64,000 nt of DNA from Pantoea sp. At-9b (GCF_000175935.2 NC_014837.1:2604001-2668000), one strand, 5' to 3'. Positions 55,607-64,000 are shown, counted from the first letter of the stretch. The notes: generated from the sequence alone by a model not told the origin. Made by a program: numbers and translations.

Positions 55607-56722
55607 TTACAGCTGGTGATATTTGCCTTTATCGTCCCACTGGTAGACTACGTAATCCGAGACTTTCAGGTCGCCTTTGCCATCCCAGGCTTTTTTACCC
55701 ATCACGGTATCGACGCTGTTCGCTTTCAGCCAGTCACTGGCTTTGGCGTTATCTTTACCTGCGGCTTTATACGCGGCAGCCAGTGCCTGAATCGAGGCAT
55801 AGGCATACAGGGTGTAACCTTCCGGCTCGAAGCCACCGGCACGGAATTTAGCGATCACGGCTTTGCCGTCTGGGATCTGACGTGGGTCCTGACCAAAGGT
55901 CATGTAGACGCCTTTGGTGTATTGCGGGCCACCGGCAGCCGTCACCATATCTTCTGTCACGATGCAGTCACCAGAGAAGAAGGCGGCGGTCACGCCTTGC
56001 TCACGCATCTGACGTACCAACGGACCGGCTTCCGGATGACATCCACCAAAGTAGACCACATCCGGTTTCACCGAGGCGATCTTGGTGACCAGCGCGTTGA
56101 AGTCTTTCTCACCGCGCGACAGACCTTCATATAACACCTCATTCACGCCGCGTTTTTCCAGCGCCGCTTTAGTGGCATCGGCCAGCCCCTGACCGTAGGT
56201 GTCTTTATCGTGGATCACTGCGACACGTTTGGCTTTCAGCTTGTCGATAATGTAGTTAGCTGCAATCGCCCCTTGTTGGTCGTCACGACCACACATACGG
56301 AACATGGTTTTCATGCCGCGTTCGGTGATCTGGGGGTTGGTGGATCCGGGGGTGATCGCCAGCACCCCGGCGTCGTCATACACTTCGGAGGCAGGCATGG
56401 TAGAGGAGGAGCAGAAGTGGCCGACGACCGCCTGCACTTTGTCCTGGTCCACCAGACGGTTGGCGACCGCTACCGCCTGTTTCGGCTCGCAGGCATCATC
56501 GCCCTGCACCAGCACAATTTTCTCACCGTTAATGCCCCCGGCGGCGTTGATATCATCCGCCGCCTGAGTAGCACCTTTCCAATACTGTGCGCCGTAAGTG
56601 GCATTAGGGCCGGAAAAGGGTCCGGCTACACCAATTTTAATGTCTGCCTGGGCATAAAACGCCGCACTCAGGCAACCTGCAATCACGACCTTCAATGGTA
56701 GTTGTATGAATTTCAAAGACAT
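55607..56722 (-). CDS. Branched-chain amino-acid type ABC transporter binding protein (LivJ/LivK-like)
   Basis: A 371-residue periplasmic protein with a signal peptide (LPLKVVIAGCLSAAFYAQA). The mature start IKIGVAGPFSGPNATYG, the disulfide-forming cysteines in DDACEPKQAVAVANRLV and VVGHFCSSSTMPAS, TPGSTNPQITERG and AVIHDKDTYGQGLA match LivJ/LivK. It binds Leu/Ile/Val or a related amino acid. ATG 56722 with GAGGATTG upstream is the start; the longer frame to 56881 lies outside. First gene of the operon, so likely the most highly expressed. Confidence 0.93.
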   Translation of the reverse strand: MSLKFIQLPLKVVIAGCLSAAFYAQADIKIGVAGPFSGPNATYGAQYWKGATQAADDINAAGGINGEKIVLVQGDDACEPKQAVAVANRLVDQDKVQAVVGHFCSSSTMPASEVYDDAGVLAITPGSTNPQITERGMKTMFRMCGRDDQQGAIAANYIIDKLKAKRVAVIHDKDTYGQGLADATKAALEKRGVNEVLYEGLSRGEKDFNALVTKIASVKPDVVYFGGCHPEAGPLVRQMREQGVTAAFFSGDCIVTEDMVTAAGGPQYTKGVYMTFGQDPRQIPDGKAVIAKFRAGGFEPEGYTLYAYASIQALAAAYKAAGKDNAKASDWLKANSVDTVMGKKAWDGKGDLKVSDYVVYQWDDKGKYHQL

Positions 56723-57057
56723 GCTTTCAATCCTCAACGGGTCAGGAACGGAGCCATACCACGGCCTGGGAGAAATCAATTTCTGAAACTTAACCAATTG
56801 CGATGCATGGCCAGCACGGCCACGGTTAACGATTAAGCAAAAAACTCGCCAAAGGTAAGTATTGGTGACAAGTTTTTGCACCGGCAGCGCGTTAAAGCGG
56901 CGGGAACGCCTCTGCTGATCTTAACCATAGTCAGCGTTTGAAGACGCACCAGCACTCTGATGGTGCAGAATGCGGTCGATCACAGATTCTTCATGGTGCT
57001 GAGGGGTTTACCCGCTATGCTATAGCCAAATCGGTCCAAATTTCTGAGGGAGAACCT
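56723..57057. other. Divergent promoter region, liv operon / amn
   Basis: About 335 bases holding the promoters of two divergent units. A possible amn -10 (TATGCT or TATAGC, near 57017-57026) lies 30-40 nt before its ATG. No PhoB box (CTGTCAT-type direct repeat) was seen, though E. coli amn is PhoB-controlled. Confidence 0.4.
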
Positions 57058-58512
57058 ATGAATACACAACGGAACGGCATCAGCAGCCAGCAGGCACTGG
57101 ATGAACTGGAACGTCTGTACGACAACGCGGTTGCGGCGTTACGTAGCGCGATTCGTGACTTTACCGAACAGGGGCGTCTGCCGGATGAAGCAGCACGCCA
57201 GCAGGGGTTGTTTGTCTACCCGGAGCTGCGCATTACCTGGGCGGGCGATGGCCCGCAGCAGAACCGCACCCGCGCCTGGGGCCGCTTCACCCATACCGGC
57301 AGCTACAGCACCACCATCACCCGCCCGGCATTGTTGCGTCACTATCTGAGTGAGCAATTGTCGATGATTGAGAAAGAGTACGAGGTGGTGATCGAGGTGG
57401 GTCCGTCGCAGCAGGAGATCCCCTACCCTTATGTGATCGACGGCTCCGACCTGTCGCTGGACCGTTCCATGAGCGCCAGCATCGCGCGCCATTTCCCCAC
57501 CACCGAGTTATCACAAATTGGTGATGAAACCGCCGATGGTCTGTTCAACGCTGACGCACAGTTCCCGCTGTCGCACTTCGATGCGCTGCGCACTGATTTC
57601 TCGCTGGCGCGCCTGCGTCACTACACCGGCACCGCCGTTGAACACTTCCAGCCGTTCGTGCTGTTTACCAACTACACGCGTTATGTTGATGAGTTTGTGC
57701 GCTGGGCCATTGAGCAGGTGCAGGACCCCGGCACACCTTACGACAGTCTCGCCTGTGCTGGCGATGTGGTGATCACCAAAGCTACCCAGGACCCGGAAGC
57801 CATGATGTCGGACCTGGCATGGAAGAAACACCAGATGCCAGCCTGGCATCTGACATCGCCCAACCGTCGCGGCATCACGCTGGTGAATATTGGCGTCGGG
57901 CCATCGAATGCTAAAACCATCTGTGACCATCTGGCGGTGGTGCGTCCCCATGCCTGGCTGATGATTGGTCACTGCGGTGGCCTGCGCGAAAGCCAGACCA
58001 TTGGCGACTATGTGCTGGCCCACGCCTATCTGCGCGATGATCATGTGCTGGATAGCGTACTGCCGCCGGATATTCCGATCCCCAGCATTGCCGAAGTGCA
58101 GCGCGCGCTGTACGACGCCACCAAAGCGGTGAGCGGTATGCCGGGTGAAGAGGTCAAACAACGCCTGCGTACCGGCACCGTGGTAACCACGGATGACCGT
58201 AACTGGGAGCTGCGCTACTCCGCCTCGGCGCTGCGCTTCAACCTGAGCCGCGCGGTGGCGGTGGATATGGAAAGCGCGACCATTGCGGCGCAGGGATATC
58301 GCTTCCGCGTGCCTTACGGCACCTTATTGTGCGTTTCTGACAAACCGCTGCATGGCGAGATCAAACTGCCAGGCCAGGCGAATCGTTTCTATGAAGGGGC
58401 GATTTCTGAGCATTTGCAGATTGGGATTTGTGCGGTGGAGTTGTTGCGGGCAGAGGGTGATAAGTTGCATTCGCGCAAATTACGCACGTTTAATGAACCG
58501 CCGTTTAGGTAG
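57058..58512 (+). CDS. amn: AMP nucleosidase
   Basis: A 484-residue enzyme, the same length as E. coli Amn, that splits AMP into adenine and ribose 5-phosphate. An N-terminal regulatory domain (residues ~1-175) precedes a nucleoside-phosphorylase-like catalytic domain: NIGVGPSNAKTICDHL, MIGHCGGLRESQTIGDYVLAHAYLRDD, VDMESATIAAQGYRFRVPYGTLLCVSDKPLHGEIK. ATG 57058 behind GAGGGAGAACCT. The neighbouring purine permease at 58644 could take up or balance the adenine released, an attractive pairing. Confidence 0.97.
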   Translation: MNTQRNGISSQQALDELERLYDNAVAALRSAIRDFTEQGRLPDEAARQQGLFVYPELRITWAGDGPQQNRTRAWGRFTHTGSYSTTITRPALLRHYLSEQLSMIEKEYEVVIEVGPSQQEIPYPYVIDGSDLSLDRSMSASIARHFPTTELSQIGDETADGLFNADAQFPLSHFDALRTDFSLARLRHYTGTAVEHFQPFVLFTNYTRYVDEFVRWAIEQVQDPGTPYDSLACAGDVVITKATQDPEAMMSDLAWKKHQMPAWHLTSPNRRGITLVNIGVGPSNAKTICDHLAVVRPHAWLMIGHCGGLRESQTIGDYVLAHAYLRDDHVLDSVLPPDIPIPSIAEVQRALYDATKAVSGMPGEEVKQRLRTGTVVTTDDRNWELRYSASALRFNLSRAVAVDMESATIAAQGYRFRVPYGTLLCVSDKPLHGEIKLPGQANRFYEGAISEHLQIGICAVELLRAEGDKLHSRKLRTFNEPPFR

Positions 58513-58531
58513 GAATCGGTGCGGTTTGTGA

Positions 58532-58626
58532 CCCTCACCCCGGCCCTCTCCCATAAGGGAGAGGGAACTGTGCCCTATGCTCGATCGGTTCCCTCTCCCG
58601 CTTGCGGGAGAGGGTTAGGGTGAGGG
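58532..58626. repeat. Palindromic intergenic repeat, family A copy 3
   Basis: A ~95-bp copy. The left hairpin is shorter (CTCTCCCATAAGGGAGAG), while the right half matches copies 1 and 2 (GCGGGAGAG..GGGTGAGGG). It lies between the convergent amn and purine permease genes and may act as a terminator for both. Confidence 0.9.
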
Positions 58627-58643
58627 ACCAGGGCGAGGGTGAA

Positions 58644-59939
58644 TTACGCGCTCAACCAACCCAGTTTAATCACAAACAGGATCGACATAATAATCAGCGC
58701 CGCATTCACCTCTTTAGTACGGCCACTCAACAGCTTCACCACCGTCCAGGTGATAAAACCAAACGCGATACCGTTAGCAATGGAGTAAGTCAGCGGCATG
58801 GTCAGCGCAGTGACGGTCACCGGTGCAGCAGTGGTGATGTCTTTCCAGTCAATCTCTGCCAGGCCAGAAGCCATCAACACCGCCACGAACAGCAGCGCAG
58901 GTGCAGTGGCGAATACTGGCACGCTACCTGCCAACGGCGAGAAGAACAGGCTCAGCACGAACAGGATTGCGACCACAATCGCAGTCAGACCGGTACGGCC
59001 ACCGGCGCTGACGCCCGCTGCCGATTCAACATAACTGGTGGTGGTTGAAGTACCCAGCAGTGAACCAAACAGCGCAGCCGCACTGTCGGCGATCAGCGCA
59101 CGGCCCATCTTCGGCACATTGCCCTGCTCATCCGCCAGACCTGCACGCTTGGTCACGCCCAGCAGCGTACCGGTGTTGTCGAACACGTCAACAAACAGGA
59201 AGGCGAAGATCACGCTCACCAGACCCACGTTAAAGGCACCGGAGATGTCCAGTTGCATAAAGGTCGGCGCGATGGACGGCGGTGCCGAGAACACACCACC
59301 AAACGGCGTCAGGCCAATACCCATCGACAGGAAAGTCACGATCAGAATACCGATCAGCACCGCACCGGTTACGCGACGCGCTTCCAGCACCACGATGATG
59401 ACAAAGCCCAGCAGCGCCAGCAGCGGACCCGGTTTGGTCAGATCGCCCAGACCCACCAGGGTCGCCGGGTTATCCACCACAATACCCGCGCCCTCCAGCG
59501 CAATCAGCGCCAGGAACAGGCCGATACCGGCAGCAATCCCGGCGCGCAACGGCAGCGGAATACTGGCGATAATCCATTCACGGATTTTGAACACCGACAA
59601 CGCAAAGAAGATACAGGCTGAAAGGAACACCGCACCCAGCGCGATTTGCCAGGTGTAGCCCATGTGCAGTACCACGGTGTAAGTAAAGAAGGCGTTGAGG
59701 CCCATACCCGGTGCCAGCGCAATCGGGTAGTTGGCAATCAGGCCCATCAGCACGCAGCCGATCGCCGCCGCCAGACAGGTCGCCACGAAAACCGCGCCCT
59801 TATCCATACCGGTCGCGCCCAGAATGCTCGGGTTAACAAACAGGATATAGGCCATAGCCAGGAAGGTGGTTATGCCCGCGATAACTTCGGTGCGGACCGT
59901 TGTGTTGTGCGCTTTTAGCTTGAATAGTTTTTCTAACAT
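58644..59939 (-). CDS. NCS2-type purine permease (AdeP/AdeQ-like)
   Basis: A 431-residue inner-membrane symporter for adenine, guanine or hypoxanthine. Marks are TTVRTEVIAGITTFLAMAYILFVNP, NYPIALAPGMGLNAFFTYTVV, FLFVDVFDNTGTLLGVTKRAGL and the family motif GTSTTTSYVESAAGVSAGGRTGL. The N-terminal MLEKLFKL is usual; three tandem ATG codons (59945, 59942, 59939) leave the start open, and GAGAG spacing favours the last. Two PurR-like boxes lie upstream, so repression by PurR when hypoxanthine/guanine is plentiful is likely. Confidence 0.93.
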   Translation of the reverse strand: MLEKLFKLKAHNTTVRTEVIAGITTFLAMAYILFVNPSILGATGMDKGAVFVATCLAAAIGCVLMGLIANYPIALAPGMGLNAFFTYTVVLHMGYTWQIALGAVFLSACIFFALSVFKIREWIIASIPLPLRAGIAAGIGLFLALIALEGAGIVVDNPATLVGLGDLTKPGPLLALLGFVIIVVLEARRVTGAVLIGILIVTFLSMGIGLTPFGGVFSAPPSIAPTFMQLDISGAFNVGLVSVIFAFLFVDVFDNTGTLLGVTKRAGLADEQGNVPKMGRALIADSAAALFGSLLGTSTTTSYVESAAGVSAGGRTGLTAIVVAILFVLSLFFSPLAGSVPVFATAPALLFVAVLMASGLAEIDWKDITTAAPVTVTALTMPLTYSIANGIAFGFITWTVVKLLSGRTKEVNAALIIMSILFVIKLGWLSA

Positions 59940-60087
59940 CATCATCTCTCGTGATGGGGAGACGTCACTGACGTGCGTTCTCTTGCCAATGGGGTGTGCA
60001 TGCGCGTTATTGTTGCGGGAAAAGGCAGACGGCTGCATGCTCGGCCATCAATCCGCCTTGTTACTAAACTCCTTTCCCCCTGTCCTC

Positions 60088-60101
60088 ATAGCAATTGCTA
60101 T
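60088..60101. repeat. 14-bp perfect palindrome upstream of the purine permease
   Basis: ATAGCAATTGCTAT. It lies 12 nt from the better PurR-like box, inside the permease leader or promoter. It may be a binding site or a leader hairpin; not assigned. Confidence 0.4.
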
Positions 60102-60112
60102 GCCATAACAGG

Positions 60113-60128
60113 ACGCAATCGTTTACCT
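60113..60128 (-). promoter_or_regulatory. PurR-like box 1 upstream of the purine permease
   Basis: ACGCAATCGTTTACCT agrees with 13 of 16 positions of the PurR operator ACGCAAACGTTTGCGT, including the central CG. It is ~175 nt before the permease start. Confidence 0.6.
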
Positions 60129-60180
60129 TCACGACTGTATCTTAGACTCAGACAATTCTGAACCAGAACGAGGCGCGATT

Positions 60181-60197
60181 ATGGTGCATTGCACCAT
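60181..60197. repeat. 17-bp palindrome between the two PurR-like boxes
   Basis: ATGGTGCA-T-TGCACCAT, perfect 8-nt arms. A second regulator site is possible. It lies 173 nt before the response-regulator gene and could belong to either divergent gene. Confidence 0.4.
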
Positions 60198-60201
60198 GTG
60201 C

Positions 60202-60217
60202 GCGCAATCGTTTTCCC
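60202..60217 (-). promoter_or_regulatory. PurR-like box 2 upstream of the purine permease
   Basis: GCGCAATCGTTTTCCC, about 11 of 16 matches to the PurR operator with intact GCAANCGNTT core. Weaker than box 1, 89 nt away. Confidence 0.4.
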
Positions 60218-60369
60218 ACACGTCAACCGTGCTGTGAAAAAAGATTGCGGTAACGCACGCTTTCAAACTCTGTCAGGCGATGCGGCTCACGTTTCTGTTG
60301 CCTGATGTAGCAGGTAAAAGTGGTCGGTATACACTCTCGTTAACCCTTCCATAACAAAAGAGGCCCGTA

Positions 60370-61116
60370 ATGAAGCCCGCAATTCTGGTAGTGGATGACG
60401 ATCGTGCGGTGTGTGAACTGCTGCACGATGTATTGAGTGAACATGTTTTTACCGTATTCAGCTGCCATCAGGGAAAAGACGCACTGACGTTGCTGGATAA
60501 ACACCCGGAAATCTCGCTGGTGATGCTGGATATGATGTTGCCGGACACCAATGGCTTACTGGTGCTACAGCAAATGCAGCGCCAGCGGCCTGAGCTACTG
60601 GTGATCATGCTGACGGGCATGGGATCGGAAGCGGATATGGTGGTCGGACTGGAAATGGGGGCCGACGACTATATCGCCAAACCGTTTAATCCCCGCGTGG
60701 TGGTCGCCAGAGCGCGCGCGGCATTGCGCCGTTGTGGTCGGCTGGCGCAACCTGTCAGCCTCCAGGATGAGGGCTGGCAGTTTAACGGCTGGCGTCTGGA
60801 TGAAACACGCTGCCAGCTGTTTAATCCCCAGCGCGAGACGGTGATGTTAACCCAGGGCGAATATGCGTTGCTGCGCGCGTTGGTATGCCACGCACGCAAA
60901 GTGCTGACGCGCGACCAGTTGCTGGAGCTGACACATAGCGAAACCCTCGATGTGTTCGACCGTACCATTGATGTGCTGATCATGCGGCTGCGGCGCAAAA
61001 TTGAGATGAACCCACATCAGCCGAGCCTGATCCGCACCATCCGTGGTCTCGGTTATGTTTTCTCTGCGGATGTGATGCGCCCGGCGTCTGCCGTGCATGC
61101 CACACAAATTGCCTGA
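60370..61116 (+). CDS. OmpR/PhoB-family response regulator, orphan
   Basis: A 248-residue two-domain regulator. Receiver: acidic pocket VVDDDR (Asp9-11), phospho-acceptor Asp54 in VMLDMMLPD, Thr in MLTGMG, Lys in YIAKPFN. The winged-helix output domain starts near residue 140 (LTQGEYALLRALVCH; VFDRTIDVLIMRLRRKIE; IRGLGYVF). No histidine kinase gene adjoins, so its partner must be elsewhere. The last 64 nt overlap, tail to tail, the 3' end of the sugar-kinase gene. Target genes are unknown; an adjacent sugar operon or the permease are candidates by position only. Confidence 0.93.
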   Translation: MKPAILVVDDDRAVCELLHDVLSEHVFTVFSCHQGKDALTLLDKHPEISLVMLDMMLPDTNGLLVLQQMQRQRPELLVIMLTGMGSEADMVVGLEMGADDYIAKPFNPRVVVARARAALRRCGRLAQPVSLQDEGWQFNGWRLDETRCQLFNPQRETVMLTQGEYALLRALVCHARKVLTRDQLLELTHSETLDVFDRTIDVLIMRLRRKIEMNPHQPSLIRTIRGLGYVFSADVMRPASAVHATQIA

Positions 61117-62105
61117 TCCATCCAGCGCTGCATCTCGGTCAATGGCCGGGTGCCGTCCAGCGCGTTGGCGGCGTGCAGATTAAAACAGGCACAGGTATGC
61201 GCCAGCTTCAGGGTTTCGCTCATTGACCAGCCCTGATGACTGGCGTACAACACCCCGGCACAAAAGGCGTCTCCGGCCCCCACGCTGCCGACAATCTCTT
61301 CCGGCAGCAGTTGCCACGCCGGTTGCCAGCGCCCTTCACCGTTGACGTCCTGGCCCCACGCCCCTTCCGGCGCATGGATCACCACCCGCCGCCGGACGCC
61401 CTGCTGCGCCAGCCACACCGCCGCCGCCGCAAAGGCGTCCGGTGCTGCAATCCCGGTTGCACTACGCAGGGTAACTCCGGTCAGGGATTGCGCCTCCAGC
61501 TCATTGATCACCAGATAGTCAAGCCAGCGCAACGCCGGTGCCACCAGCGATTGGTACTCCCCGGCGCGTGACACCAGATCCAGCGAGGTCAGATAACCCC
61601 GCTGTTGCATCTGCGCCAGCAGGTGAGCACCGCGTGTGCCCCAGTGCGCATCCGGCAGATCAAGGCAATCCAGCAGCAGCAGATAACCGAGATGGAAGAT
61701 GCGATGGGAGGTATTGATGGCGGCAAAATGCGGCAGGTCGAGCTGCGCATTGGCCCCACGCGCATGGAAAAAAGTACGCTGACCGTCAGGTGTGGTCATC
61801 ACCTGAGTCATGGCGGTACTGACACTCCGCGTGCGTTGCACAAAGCGGCGATCGACCTGATGCTGATCCAGCAGGTGCGCAATGTAGTCACCATCGCTGT
61901 CTTCGCCGATCATCCCCACCCCGGCCAACGGCAAGTCGATCTGCATGCGCGCCAGGGTGAACAACACGTTAAGTGCTGCTCCGCCGCTGCATTTCTCGCT
62001 GTGGTGAATCTCCGCCAGCCAGCCTTGTTCCGGCCAGTGGCTGATGCGTTGCACATGATCCACCAGCATGCTGCCCGCGGCTAAGATGCCCCTGCGCTCC
62101 GTCAT
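61053..62105 (-). CDS. PfkB-family carbohydrate kinase
   Basis: A 350-residue ribokinase-type kinase: N-terminal AAGSMLVDHVQRISHWP, substrate glycines in SEKCSGGAALNVLFTLARM, and the ATP/anion-hole motif VGSVGAGDAFCAGVLYA (Asp is the catalytic base). It phosphorylates a sugar or sugar phosphate. It overlaps the aldolase stop region (start 62105, aldolase ends 62107), so the two are co-transcribed. It would make the phosphosugar that the class II aldolase cleaves. The 3' end overlaps the response-regulator gene. Confidence 0.9.
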   Translation of the reverse strand: MTERRGILAAGSMLVDHVQRISHWPEQGWLAEIHHSEKCSGGAALNVLFTLARMQIDLPLAGVGMIGEDSDGDYIAHLLDQHQVDRRFVQRTRSVSTAMTQVMTTPDGQRTFFHARGANAQLDLPHFAAINTSHRIFHLGYLLLLDCLDLPDAHWGTRGAHLLAQMQQRGYLTSLDLVSRAGEYQSLVAPALRWLDYLVINELEAQSLTGVTLRSATGIAAPDAFAAAAVWLAQQGVRRRVVIHAPEGAWGQDVNGEGRWQPAWQLLPEEIVGSVGAGDAFCAGVLYASHQGWSMSETLKLAHTCACFNLHAANALDGTRPLTEMQRWMDQAICVACTADAGRITSAEKT

Positions 62106-62106
62106 C

Positions 62107-62967
62107 TCAGGCCCTCCCGGCGCTGCCGAACACCTGCATCTGTTGTGCCACCACGTTGCTGATATCACGTTCCACCGCCATCAGCAGTTCGGCAAAGGCA
62201 TCATAACGCGCCTCACGTTGGGCAATCTGGCTCTCAATCGCGCCCAGCGCCGCCTGCGACATACCGGTATAGAAGTTGATTTTGTGGATGCCAAGGCTGA
62301 TGGCATGACGGAAATCCGCGTCACTGATACCGGAACCCCCGTGCAGCACCAGTGGCACGCGAGCTGCATCACGGATCGCCGCCAGCCGGTCGAAATCGAG
62401 TTTCGGCTCGCCTTTGTACTTACCGTGTGCATTGCCGATCGCCACCGCCAGACAATCAATGCCGGTCGTGCGGACAAACTCGGCCGCCAGCTGTGGATCG
62501 GTAAATTTGTCGCTATCGGCTTCACCAAACAGCGCGCCTCCTTCGTCACCGCCCACCGCGCCCAGTTCCGCCTCCACTGATACGCCAAGCGCGTGACAAA
62601 TTTTCACCACTTCCTGGGTCTGACGCACGTTCTCGTCATAGCTGAGGGTGGAACCATCAAACATAACGGAGGTGAAGCCCAGACGAATGGCCTGCATCAC
62701 CGCCTCGAAGTGCAGGCCGTGGTCAAGGTTCAGCACCACCGGAATCGCGTGTAGCGCGGCTTCGGTACGAATAGCCGCAATCAGATGTTCGAGGCTGACA
62801 TACTTAAAATGCACCTCGGCGATGTTGATAATAAACGGGGAACGCTGCTGTTCTGCCGCATGAAACAGCGCGCGCAGAAAGTGGGTATCGAGCACGTTAA
62901 ACGCGCCAAGGGCATAACCATTTTGTTGCGCATGGGCCAGCCCCTGCGCCAGTGAAATCAGTGCCAT
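62107..62967 (-). CDS. Class II ketose-bisphosphate aldolase (GatY/KbaY/Fba type)
   Basis: A 286-residue zinc aldolase. Metal and catalytic features: NLDHGLHFEAVMQAIRLGFTSVMFDGS, EAELGAVGGDEGG, AIGNAHGKYKGEPKLDF and LHGGSGISD. The family cleaves fructose-, tagatose- or related ketose phosphates into triose phosphates. It is encoded between the lyxose-type isomerase and the kinase, completing an isomerase-kinase-aldolase pathway. AGGAGCATC lies before the ATG. Substrate stereochemistry is unknown. Confidence 0.92.
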   Translation of the reverse strand: MALISLAQGLAHAQQNGYALGAFNVLDTHFLRALFHAAEQQRSPFIINIAEVHFKYVSLEHLIAAIRTEAALHAIPVVLNLDHGLHFEAVMQAIRLGFTSVMFDGSTLSYDENVRQTQEVVKICHALGVSVEAELGAVGGDEGGALFGEADSDKFTDPQLAAEFVRTTGIDCLAVAIGNAHGKYKGEPKLDFDRLAAIRDAARVPLVLHGGSGISDADFRHAISLGIHKINFYTGMSQAALGAIESQIAQREARYDAFAELLMAVERDISNVVAQQMQVFGSAGRA

Positions 62968-62978
62968 AAGATGCTCCT

Positions 62979-63662
62979 TCAGGCCAGCCAGCGGGCATAT
63001 TCGTTACACAGCAACCAACGCGGATCTTCATCCTCATCAATCGGGTTAAAACGGGCTAGCGGAGTGAGAAAGACGTTGTCGTGTTCGTCGTCGTTAGGCA
63101 TGGAGACTTCGCCCACCAGCACATCGCCGTAGCCCTCTTCGCCCCAGAAGCTATGCCAGATACCCGGCACCAGGGTGACGCTTTCGCCGGGCGACAGGCG
63201 CAGTTGCGAACCGGCGGCATGCGTCTGACAGAGGCCATCCAGCGTGACCTTCACCGGCGTATTCGCCAACTGCTGGCCGTCACGGTTGTGCAGCGTGACA
63301 ATCAGATTGCCCCCGCCCCGATTGATGATGTCTTCCATCTTTTGCGGGTGGTAATGCATCGGCGTCACCTGTCCCTCGCGGACATGCATGATTTTTTCCG
63401 CATAGGGTTTGCTCCACGGCTTGCCGCCGCGTGAACCGTTACGCAGGGTGAACAGGGTTAACCCGGTCTGAAAGAAATCCTCGGCACCAAAGCTGGTGAC
63501 ATCCCAGCCCAGATGCAGGGCCAGCAGTTCATCGGCGGCGGATCGATCCAGCGTGCGCCACTGGCTGAGACCGTAATCAGCCCAGCCTGGCAGGTGTACA
63601 TCCTGGCGCATAAAGAATTCGCGGGTCAGTTGTAGAATGGCATTCACTTCCGAACGTTGCAT
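62979..63662 (-). CDS. D-lyxose isomerase family protein
   Basis: A 227-residue cupin-fold isomerase, matching in length the D-lyxose isomerase of E. coli O157. The metal ligands are in VTPMHYHPQKMEDIINRGGG (His, His, Glu) and LVPGIWHSFWGEEG (His). Members interconvert lyxose/xylulose and mannose/fructose. ATG 63662, 8 nt after GGAG; a GTG just before is possible. It lies 11 nt before the aldolase gene and after the sugar-binding protein. Confidence 0.85.
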   Translation of the reverse strand: MQRSEVNAILQLTREFFMRQDVHLPGWADYGLSQWRTLDRSAADELLALHLGWDVTSFGAEDFFQTGLTLFTLRNGSRGGKPWSKPYAEKIMHVREGQVTPMHYHPQKMEDIINRGGGNLIVTLHNRDGQQLANTPVKVTLDGLCQTHAAGSQLRLSPGESVTLVPGIWHSFWGEEGYGDVLVGEVSMPNDDEHDNVFLTPLARFNPIDEDEDPRWLLCNEYARWLA

Positions 63663-63720
63663 CACTGCGTCTCCGGTCAGTGGGAAGTTGGGGCGGCCAA
63701 AAGCACGCCGCCCGGGTCGG

Positions 63721-64000
63721 TTATTTCACCGTCCAGCCTTTGTAGCTGCCGACGTTGTTACGATCGATCATCGTCACCGGGATCAGTACCGGTTTGTCCG
63801 GCGCAGCTTTGCCTTGCAGGATGTCATAGCCGATCTCCACCGCTTTCGCCGCCATTACCTGCGGGTCCTGCGCCGGAGTGGCGACAAACAGCGAACCTTT
63901 ACGTTTCAGCGCCTCTTCACCGTCTGGACTACCATCGACGCCGACAATAAAGAATTCACTACGCTGCGCCTGTTTAGCCGCCAGATCCGCGCCAATGGCG
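63721..64000 (-). CDS. Sugar ABC transporter binding protein, C-terminal part
   Basis: The last ~92 codons of an RbsB-like periplasmic binding protein, cut by the window edge. The visible end reads VGVDGSPDGEEALKRKG, then FVATPAQDPQVMAAKAVEIG and PVTMIDRNNVGSYKGWTVK-stop, with the typical hinge return (GVDG) and the late pocket Gln-Asp. It is the first visible gene of the sugar operon on this strand and presumably delivers the substrate for the isomerase. Confidence 0.88.
   Translation of the reverse strand, partial: AIGADLAAKQAQRSEFFIVGVDGSPDGEEALKRKGSLFVATPAQDPQVMAAKAVEIGYDILQGKAAPDKPVLIPVTMIDRNNVGSYKGWTVK

Noticed and set aside
1..64000. CRISPR arrays, rRNA genes or intact insertion sequences
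   Set aside because: No regularly spaced repeats, rRNA sequence or transposase gene seen on either strand.

Overview
This window is chromosomal DNA from a motile gamma-proteobacterium of the Enterobacterales. The gene order fliR-rcsA, dsrB-yodD-dsrA-mpgP, dgcQ-yodC-yedI, vsr/dcm, yedJ, mtfA-tRNA-Asn and MATE-amn follows the E. coli 43-44 min region, but with extra and missing genes (for example a glucosylglycerate-type synthase, two receptors, and no yedA). This points to a Pantoea/Erwinia-like lineage rather than Escherichia. That taxonomic call is inference from gene content.

Layout. 1-9489: late flagellar genes fliF(partial)-GHIJK and fliLMNOPQR, tightly packed, encoding the C-ring, export ATPase complex and export gate. 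9490-25550: core accessory genes, namely the capsule regulator RcsA, a sigma-28 driven chemoreceptor, dsrB, yodD, the sRNA DsrA, a sugar-glycerate synthase/phosphatase pair, the diguanylate cyclase DgcQ, small conserved proteins, YedI, divergent vsr/dcm, a second receptor, a small RHH protein, YedJ and a phage-type ASCH-like protein. 25671-27187: mtfA, tRNA-Asn and a deleted yhcG-type gene.

27501-36572 is the most interesting accessory block: an OprB-type porin, an AT-rich GT14 glycosyltransferase, and a minus-strand run of UbiD decarboxylase, UbiX, a DUF554 membrane protein, an exported beta-helix protein and an exported type I dehydroquinate dehydratase, with a divergent LysR gene. I read it as a periplasmic quinate/shikimate-type route to protocatechuate (or a related hydroxybenzoate), followed by cytoplasmic decarboxylation to a catechol. 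36628-40691: an LprI-like exported protein behind a near-consensus sigma-28 promoter, then the iron genes piuC(ybiX)-fiu with a Fur box.

41221-49885: an ABC importer of the peptide/opine class with two FAD amine/amino-acid oxidases and a MarR regulator whose probable operator overlaps the -35 of its own promoter. 50176-58512: a MATE exporter, a branched-chain amino-acid type ABC importer (five genes) and AMP nucleosidase. 58644-64000: a purine permease with two upstream PurR-like boxes, an orphan OmpR-type response regulator, and the end of a sugar operon (binding protein, lyxose-type isomerase, class II aldolase, PfkB kinase). Two palindromic intergenic repeat families occur (three and two copies). 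In two places a repeat supplies the stop codon of the neighbouring reading frame.
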